Below, one piece after another: positions 14,041 through 19,806 of a DNA stretch of 19,806 bases. The DNA comes from JAMXLO01 sp036265005 (GTDB taxonomy: Bacteria > Pseudomonadota > Alphaproteobacteria > Acetobacterales > Acetobacteraceae): positions 1-19,806 of the forward strand of contig DATAPW010000373.1 of assembly GCA_036265005.1 (NCBI GenBank), read 5' to 3'. The notes under the pieces are model-generated. The model made no database searches and had not been told where the DNA came from. It was given only the letters and a program-made list of their open reading frames with translations. The first letter of the stretch is position 1. The number at the start of each line of letters is the position of its first letter. Both the position numbers and the translations under genes were made by a program.

Positions 14041-14949
14041 ATGAGCTCCGCAACCACGACACGCGAATACACCGCGGCGCCGGCGCTGCCCGATGTGCTG
14101 CCGCCGGCGAAGCAGCGCGGCCGGGTGATGACCTTCGTGCGCCGCCATCCGACCATCGTGCTGGGTGGCGCATTGCTGCTGGTCATGATCCTGATCGCGA
14201 TACTGGCCCCGTATCTCGGCACTGTTGATCCGACCGCGCTGGCACCGGCCAAACGCACGCGCGAACCGTCCGCGCAGTATTGGTTCGGCACCGACATGCT
14301 GGGGCGCGATGTCTACTCGCGGGTGATCTACGGCACGCGCATCTCGCTGCTGGTGGGTTTCTCGGTGGCGGCCGTGGCTTCGGCAGTCGGCACCTTCATC
14401 GGCCTGATCTCGGGATACATCCGCATCCTCGATTCCGTCATCATGCGGATCATGGACGGCCTGATGTCGATCCCGCCGATCCTGCTGGCGATCGCGCTGA
14501 TGGCGCTGACCCGGGCCTCGGTGCAGAACGTCATCGTCGCCATCAGCGTGGCAGAGTTTCCCCGCGTGTCGCGGTTGATCCGCGGCGTGGTGCTGAGCCT
14601 GCGCGAGCAGCCCTATGTCGAGGCGGCCACGGCATCCGGCACGCGCGTGCCGATGATCATCATCAAGCACATCCTGCCGAACACGCTGGCGCCGCTGATG
14701 GTGAATGCGACCTTCATCTGCGCGTCGGCGATGCTGACCGAGGCAGCGCTGTCGTTCATCGGCGCCGGCACGCCGCCGATCGTGCCGAGCTGGGGCAACA
14801 TCATGGCGGAGGGCAGGGCGCTCTGGCAGGTGAAACCCTATATCGTGTTCTTCCCCGCGGTGTTCCTGTGCGTCACCGTGCTGTCGGTGAACCTGCTGGG
14901 CGACGGGCTGCGCGACGCGCTCGACCCGCGGCTCGCGAAGCGGATCTGA
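14041..14949 (+). CDS. dppC: Dpp/Opp-type ABC transporter permease, DppC-like
   Basis: This 302-residue permease pairs with the DppB-like protein to form the channel. The N-terminal cytoplasmic tail (about 35 residues) leads to helix 1 near 38-58. A periplasmic loop follows with the family motif FGTDMLGRDVYSRVIYGTR near 82-100, then the remaining helices. The EAA loop is EQPYVEAATASGT, and NLLGDGLRDALDPRL marks the C-terminus. GGGAGG lies 8 bases before the ATG. It is separated from dppB by a repeat element but only 6 bases from dppD, so it remains part of the operon. Specificity is not readable. Confidence 0.94.
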   Translation: MSSATTTREYTAAPALPDVLPPAKQRGRVMTFVRRHPTIVLGGALLLVMILIAILAPYLGTVDPTALAPAKRTREPSAQYWFGTDMLGRDVYSRVIYGTRISLLVGFSVAAVASAVGTFIGLISGYIRILDSVIMRIMDGLMSIPPILLAIALMALTRASVQNVIVAISVAEFPRVSRLIRGVVLSLREQPYVEAATASGTRVPMIIIKHILPNTLAPLMVNATFICASAMLTEAALSFIGAGTPPIVPSWGNIMAEGRALWQVKPYIVFFPAVFLCVTVLSVNLLGDGLRDALDPRLAKRI

Positions 14950-14955
14950 CCAGGC

Positions 14956-15945
14956 ATGGCGCTGCTCGAAGTCGAGAATCTTCAGACGCATTTCGCCACG
15001 ATGGACGGCGTGGTGCGTGCCGTGGAGGGGGTTTCGTTCAAGGTGGATGCCGGCGAAACGATCGGCATCGTGGGCGAGTCCGGCTGCGGCAAGTCGGTCA
15101 CCGCGATGTCCATCCTGCGGCTGATCCAGGAGCCGCCTGGCAAGATCGCCGGTGCGATCCGCTTCCAGGGGCGCAACCTGCTGGAACTGTTGGAACCCGA
15201 GATGCGCGCCATCCGCGGCAACGACATCTCGATGATCTTTCAGGAGCCGATGACCAGCCTGAACCCGGTGCTCACAGTGGGGAAACAGATCGGCGAGACG
15301 CTGCGCCTGCACCAGGGATTGTCGGCGCGCGATGCCGAACAGAAGGCGATCGACATGCTGGTGCTGGTCGGCATCCCCGCGCCGCAGCGGCGGGTGCGCG
15401 AATATCCGCACCAGTTGTCAGGCGGCATGCGCCAGCGGGTGATGATCGCCATGGCGCTGGCGTGCAATCCGAAGCTGCTGATTGCCGATGAGCCGACGAC
15501 AGCGTTGGACGTGACGATACAGGCGCAGATTCTCGACCTGATGCGCGATCTGAATCACAGGCTGGGATCGGCGATCATGCTGATCACGCACGACCTCGGC
15601 GTGGTGGCCGAGATGTGCGAGCGCGTCGTGGTGATGTATGCCGGCCGCAAGGTCGAGGAAGCGTCGGTTGCCGAAATCTTCGCTCGTCCGCTGCATCCTT
15701 ATACGCGCGGCTTGCTGGGATCGGTGCCGAAACTCGGCTCGTCGCTGACCGACGGCGGCCGCGGCAAGTTGGCGGAGATAGCCGGCCTGGTGCCAAGCCT
15801 GCGGCAGAAGCTCATCGGCTGTCCGTTCGCCGGCCGCTGCTCGATGGCGACGGAGCTGTGCACGCGCGTTGCGCCGGCGCTCGAGACCAAGGGAGCCGAT
15901 CATCTGGTGGCGTGCCACTACGCCGAGCAGCGGATGGCCGCATGA
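14956..15945 (+). CDS. dppD: Dpp/Opp-type ABC transporter ATPase, DppD-like
   Basis: This 329-residue ATPase energises the DppBC channel together with DppF. Walker A is GESGCGKS at 40-47, the Q-loop is in MIFQEPMTSLNP, the signature LSGGMRQR is at 154-161, Walker B LLIADEP is at 174-180 and the H-loop is ITHDLG. The oligopeptide/dipeptide C-terminal domain starts at HPYTRGLL. It carries a Cys-rich tail (CPFAGRC, then C in TELC and C in VACHY), the pattern that holds an iron-sulfur cluster in studied DppD/OppD proteins. The ATG is 6 bases after the dppC stop, and the stop overlaps dppF as ATGA. Confidence 0.95.
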   Translation: MALLEVENLQTHFATMDGVVRAVEGVSFKVDAGETIGIVGESGCGKSVTAMSILRLIQEPPGKIAGAIRFQGRNLLELLEPEMRAIRGNDISMIFQEPMTSLNPVLTVGKQIGETLRLHQGLSARDAEQKAIDMLVLVGIPAPQRRVREYPHQLSGGMRQRVMIAMALACNPKLLIADEPTTALDVTIQAQILDLMRDLNHRLGSAIMLITHDLGVVAEMCERVVVMYAGRKVEEASVAEIFARPLHPYTRGLLGSVPKLGSSLTDGGRGKLAEIAGLVPSLRQKLIGCPFAGRCSMATELCTRVAPALETKGADHLVACHYAEQRMAA

Positions 15946-16985
15946 GCAGCGCGCTGACGAATGCTGAGATACCGCTGCTCGAGGTCAACGGCCTGAAGAA
16001 GCACTTCCCGATCTACGGCGGTGTACTGGGGCAGGAGACCGCGAAGGTCTACGCGGTGGACGGCGTGTCGTTCTCGATCAATCGCGGCGAAACCCTGTCG
16101 CTGGTGGGTGAGTCCGGCTGCGGCAAGTCCACCGTCGGCAAGGCGATCCTGCGGCTCTATCCGATCACCGAGGGCGAAGTCTATCTGGCCGGCGAGCGGA
16201 TTGACAATCTGCCGTCCGGACAGTTGCGGCCGCTCCGGCGCCGCGTGCAGGTGGTGTTCCAGGACCCGTTCTCCTCGTTGAACCCACGCATGAAGGTGCG
16301 CGACATCCTGGCCGAGCCGCTGATCAATTTCGGCATCGTGCGCGGCCGCCGCGAGCTGACCGAACGCGTCGAGCTGCTGATGGACAAGGTGCAGCTGCCG
16401 CGCGATGCGATCGGTCGCTATCCGCACGAATTTTCCGGCGGCCAGCGCCAGCGCATCGGCATCGCCCGCGCACTGGCCCCCGGCGCCGACCTGATCATCT
16501 GCGATGAAGCGGTGTCCGCGCTGGACGTGTCGGTGAAGGCGCAGATCATCAACCTGCTGGTCGATCTGCAGGATGAGTTGGGTCTCGCACTGCTGTTCAT
16601 CAGCCACGACCTGGCCATCGTCGAGCACCTCACGCACCGTGTGGCGGTGATGTATCTCGGCAAGATCGTCGAGCTGACGGACCGGCGGACGCTGTTCGCC
16701 AAATCGCATCATCCATATACCCGCGCGCTGCTGTCGGCGGTGCCGGTGCCGGACCCGACAGCGAAGCGGCAGCGGATCATCCTGACCGGCGACGTGCCGA
16801 GCCCGATCAACCCGCCATTTGGCTGCCGTTTCCATACACGCTGCCCGTTTGCGTTCGATCGCTGTCGTGTCGAGGAACCGGTGCTGCGGTCGGTGGGCGA
16901 GGGGCACGTGTCGGCGTGCCATCTGGATCATGTGCCGGGTGGGCAGGTGGTGCCGATGGCGGCTGCCGCAACCGCCGGGTCGTAG
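15942..16985 (+). CDS. dppF: Dpp/Opp-type ABC transporter ATPase, DppF-like
   Basis: This 347-residue second ATPase of the importer starts at the ATG that overlaps the dppD stop by 4 bases (15942-15945), so the two are translationally coupled. The N-terminus has the DppF/OppF insertion HFPIYGGVLG before Walker A GESGCGKS at 56-63. The Q-loop is VVFQDPFSSLNPR, the signature FSGGQRQR is at 164-171, Walker B is LIICDEAVSALD (Ala instead of Pro after DE, as is common in this subfamily) and the H-loop is ISHDL. HPYTRALL opens the C-terminal domain, with Cys in CRFHTRC, RC and ACH. It is the last transporter gene. The stop codon lies within a small hairpin. Confidence 0.95.
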   Translation: MSSALTNAEIPLLEVNGLKKHFPIYGGVLGQETAKVYAVDGVSFSINRGETLSLVGESGCGKSTVGKAILRLYPITEGEVYLAGERIDNLPSGQLRPLRRRVQVVFQDPFSSLNPRMKVRDILAEPLINFGIVRGRRELTERVELLMDKVQLPRDAIGRYPHEFSGGQRQRIGIARALAPGADLIICDEAVSALDVSVKAQIINLLVDLQDELGLALLFISHDLAIVEHLTHRVAVMYLGKIVELTDRRTLFAKSHHPYTRALLSAVPVPDPTAKRQRIILTGDVPSPINPPFGCRFHTRCPFAFDRCRVEEPVLRSVGEGHVSACHLDHVPGGQVVPMAAAATAGS

Positions 16986-17002
16986 GGCTTTTCCGCCCTA
17001 CG
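16981..17002 (+). terminator. Hairpin over the dppF stop codon (weak terminator candidate)
   Basis: CGTAGGGC (16981-16988) pairs exactly with GCCCTACG (16995-17002) around TTTTCC. The dppF TAG (16983-16985) is in the 5' arm. No T-run follows, so full termination is doubtful and some reading into the coxS-like gene is plausible. The rest of the 151-base spacer to 17136 shows no gene and no convincing promoter. Confidence 0.35.
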
Positions 17003-17136
17003 GTCCGATTGGCAACGTACTCGCTACGCCGCTTGACCATATCCCGGCGGCGCGACCACACTCCGCCCAGGCGTCCGGCCGCGAGGCTCTGGCGGCTGGA
17101 AGCATTGAGACACGGCGACAAGGGAGGGATTGCACG

Positions 17137-17628
<492 letters not shown>

Positions 17629-17651
17629 GGCGAAACCAAAGGGAGACGTCG

Positions 17652-19806
17652 ATGCCTTTCGAGGGAATTGGAGCCTCCGTTCGCCGTAAGGAGGATGCAC
17701 GCTTTATCAGCGGGCGCGGCAACTATACCGACGACATCAACCGGCCGGGACAGCTGCACGCCTACCTCCGGCGTGCCGATCGGCCGCATGCCAGGATCAA
17801 CGGCATCGACACCGCGGCTGCAGCGAAGGCGCCAGGCGTTGTGGCGGTGTTCACCGGTGCCGACATGGCGGCCGACAACATTGGCGGGCTGCCCTGCGGC
17901 TGGCAGATCCACAACAAGGACGGTTCGCCGATGGCGGAGCCGCCGCATCCGGTGCTGGCGGTCGGCAAAGTGCGCCACGTGGGTGATCCGGTCGCGGTGG
18001 TGATCGCCGAGACCAAGCAGGCAGCGAAAGATGCGGCCGAAGCAATCGTCATCGACTACCAGGACCTGCCGGCAGTCGCGTCGCTGCGCGATGCGATCGC
18101 GCCGGGTGCTGCGTTGGTGCATGACGAAGTGCCGGGCAACATCTGCTACGATTGGCATATCGGCGACAAGGCTGCGGTCGATGCCGCGTTCGCCAAGGCC
18201 GCGAAGGTGGTCAAGCTCGACCTGCTCAACAACCGGCTGATCCCGAACGCGATGGAGCCGCGCGCCGCACTTGGCGATTACGATGCCAACAGCGGTGACT
18301 TCACGCTGTACACCACCAGCCAGAATCCGCATGTGATCCGGCTGCTGATGGGCGCGTTCGTGCTGCACATTCCGGAGAACAAATTACGCGTCGTCGCGCC
18401 TGATGTCGGCGGCGGCTTCGGTTCGAAGATCTATCACTATGCGGAGGAGGCAATCGTCACCTGGGCGGCCGGCAAGGTACGCCGTCCGGTGAAGTGGACG
18501 GCCGAACGGACCGAAAGCTTCATGTCCGATGCGCATGGCCGCGACCATGACAGCTCTGCGGAGATGGCGCTGGACGCGGACGGCAACTTCCTGGCGTTGC
18601 GCATCTCAACGCTGGCCAACATGGGCGGCTATCTGTCTACCTTCGCGCCGTGCATCCCGACCTATCTGTACGCAACACTGCTGGCCGGCGTGTACAAGAC
18701 GCCGGTGATCTACTGCGAGGTGAAGGCAGTGTTCACCAACACCGTTCCGGTGGATGCGTATCGCGGCGCCGGACGACCCGAAGCGACGTTCCTGCTGGAA
18801 CGCCTGGTGGATGCCTGCGCCTACGACACCGGCATGGATCGCGTCGCGATCCGCCGCAAGAACTTCATCCCCGCCGATGCCTTCCCGTATCAGACACCGG
18901 TCGCGCTGCAATACGACAGCGGCAACTACCAGGCGACCCTGGACGCATGCCTGAAGGCAGCCGACCATGCCGGCTTCGAGGCGCGTCGCAGTGCTGCCGC
19001 GGCAAAGGGCAAGCTGCGTGGCATCGGCATGTCCACTTACCTCGAGGCGTGCGGCATCGCGCCGTCCGCCGTGGTGGGGTCGCTCGGTGCGCGCGCCGGG
19101 CTTTACGAGGTGGCGAACGTCAAGGTGCATCCGACCGGCAGCGTCACGGTCTACACCGGCACGCACAGCCACGGGCAGGGGCACGAGACAACGCTGGCGC
19201 AGCTTGTCTGCTCGCAGCTTGGCGTGCCGATGGACCAGGTCGACATCGTACATGGCGATACGGCGAAGATCCCGTTCGGCATGGGCACCTATGGCAGCCG
19301 CAGCCTTGCCGTCGGCGGCAGTGCCATGGTGAAGGCGATGGACAAAATCGTCACCAAGGGCAAGAAGATCGCCGCCCATCTGATGGAAGCCTCGGTCGAT
19401 GACATCGAGTTTGCCGATGGCAAGTTCACCGTCGCCGGCACCGACAAGTCGAAGACGCTGACCGACATATCGCTCGCCGCCTACGTGCCGCACAACTATC
19501 CGATCGAGGAACTGGAACCCGGCCTCGATGAGACCTCGTTCTATGATCCGAAGAACTTCACTGTCCCTGGCGGCTGCCATATCGCGGAGATCGAGATCGA
19601 CAAGGACACCGGCGTCGTCGAGGTGATCAACTTCGTCGCGGTCGATGACGTGGGCCGCGTCATCAATCCGATGATCGTAGAAGGCCAGGTGCAGGGCGGC
19701 GTCGCGCAGGGCATTGGCCAGGCATTGCTGGAGAACGCGGTGTATGACCAGGGCGGCCAGCTGCTGTCCGGCTCGATGATGGACTATACCATGCCGCGGG
19801 CGGACG
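17652..19806 (+). CDS. Molybdenum-binding large subunit, CoxL form II-like, cut by the window end
   Basis: These are the first 718 residues of the catalytic subunit of a xanthine-oxidase-family hydroxylase, probably about 60-80 residues short of complete. It begins GIGASVRRKEDARFISGRGNY, less the last residue, a typical opening. The molybdopterin motif GGGFGSK lies at 253-259. The active-site loop is AYRGAGR at 369-375, the form II signature; true CO dehydrogenases (form I) have AYRCSFR with the Cu-binding Cys. The later GHSHGQGHETT-like block (THSHGQGHETT here) and VEGQVQGGVAQGIGQAL follow in order. The catalytic Glu region lies beyond the window. GGAG 6 bases before ATG 17652 repeats the context of the gene at 9569. 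Substrate unknown; aldehydes, N-heterocycles and other aromatic compounds are used by relatives. Confidence 0.92.
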   Translation, partial: MPFEGIGASVRRKEDARFISGRGNYTDDINRPGQLHAYLRRADRPHARINGIDTAAAAKAPGVVAVFTGADMAADNIGGLPCGWQIHNKDGSPMAEPPHPVLAVGKVRHVGDPVAVVIAETKQAAKDAAEAIVIDYQDLPAVASLRDAIAPGAALVHDEVPGNICYDWHIGDKAAVDAAFAKAAKVVKLDLLNNRLIPNAMEPRAALGDYDANSGDFTLYTTSQNPHVIRLLMGAFVLHIPENKLRVVAPDVGGGFGSKIYHYAEEAIVTWAAGKVRRPVKWTAERTESFMSDAHGRDHDSSAEMALDADGNFLALRISTLANMGGYLSTFAPCIPTYLYATLLAGVYKTPVIYCEVKAVFTNTVPVDAYRGAGRPEATFLLERLVDACAYDTGMDRVAIRRKNFIPADAFPYQTPVALQYDSGNYQATLDACLKAADHAGFEARRSAAAAKGKLRGIGMSTYLEACGIAPSAVVGSLGARAGLYEVANVKVHPTGSVTVYTGTHSHGQGHETTLAQLVCSQLGVPMDQVDIVHGDTAKIPFGMGTYGSRSLAVGGSAMVKAMDKIVTKGKKIAAHLMEASVDDIEFADGKFTVAGTDKSKTLTDISLAAYVPHNYPIEELEPGLDETSFYDPKNFTVPGGCHIAEIEIDKDTGVVEVINFVAVDDVGRVINPMIVEGQVQGGVAQGIGQALLENAVYDQGGQLLSGSMMDYTMPRAD

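Noticed and set aside
13867..15411. 514-codon open frame on the - strand across dppB, dppC and dppD
   Set aside because: It crosses three genes and a repeat element and has no domain-like pattern.
17652..19806. Calling the CoxSL pair an aerobic CO dehydrogenase
   Set aside because: The active-site loop is AYRGAGR, not the AYRCSFR with the Cu-binding cysteine needed for CO oxidation.

Overview
The window is GC-rich, densely coding DNA from a bacterium. The codon use, the twin-arginine substrate-binding proteins, the dispersed GGCCGGGC and CGTCATTCTCGC hairpin repeats and a perfect FNR/FixK-type box all suit an alphaproteobacterium. My best guess is Rhodospirillales/Acetobacteraceae or a Bradyrhizobium-like lineage, but the sequence here cannot fix the family. 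No rRNA, tRNA, CRISPR array, transposase or phage gene was seen.

Region 1 (1-3841) is the edge of a surface-polysaccharide locus. It holds the 3' end of a WecG/TagA/CpsF glycosyltransferase on the + strand. Facing it on the - strand are a GtrA-type flippase-like membrane protein, a short initiating sugar-phosphate (polyprenyl glycosylphosphotransferase) enzyme and two family-2 glycosyltransferases. Together these would start a lipid-linked glycan on undecaprenyl phosphate and extend it. Polymerase and export genes are not in view.

Region 2 (3919-7850) is on the + strand. It has an orphan Tat-exported family-5 substrate-binding protein, an AMP-forming acyl-CoA synthetase whose ribosome-binding site can be masked by a perfect 8-bp hairpin, and a small GTG-start His-rich protein of unknown function preceded by a 9-bp dyad.

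Region 3 (8051-17628 and on to the right edge) is an unbroken + strand run. First comes a complete polar amino-acid ABC transporter (permease, permease, binding protein, ATPase), with an FNR-type box 141 bp upstream and stable hairpins on both sides of its binding-protein gene. Next is a complete Dpp/Opp-type ABC transporter (binding protein, two permeases, two ATPases). Its binding protein is a clear paralogue of the orphan in region 2. Last are the small (2x[2Fe-2S]) and large (molybdenum) subunits of a CoxSL-like hydroxylase. The large subunit carries AYRGAGR, the form II signature, so it is probably not a true CO dehydrogenase. It runs off the window.

Read together, regions 2 and 3 look like a catabolic module: two importers for peptide-like or amino-acid-like compounds, a CoA ligase and a molybdenum hydroxylase, possibly under redox control. 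The substrate is unknown and the linkage is inferred from position and strand only. The main non-coding interest is the set of inverted repeats placed in operon spacers.
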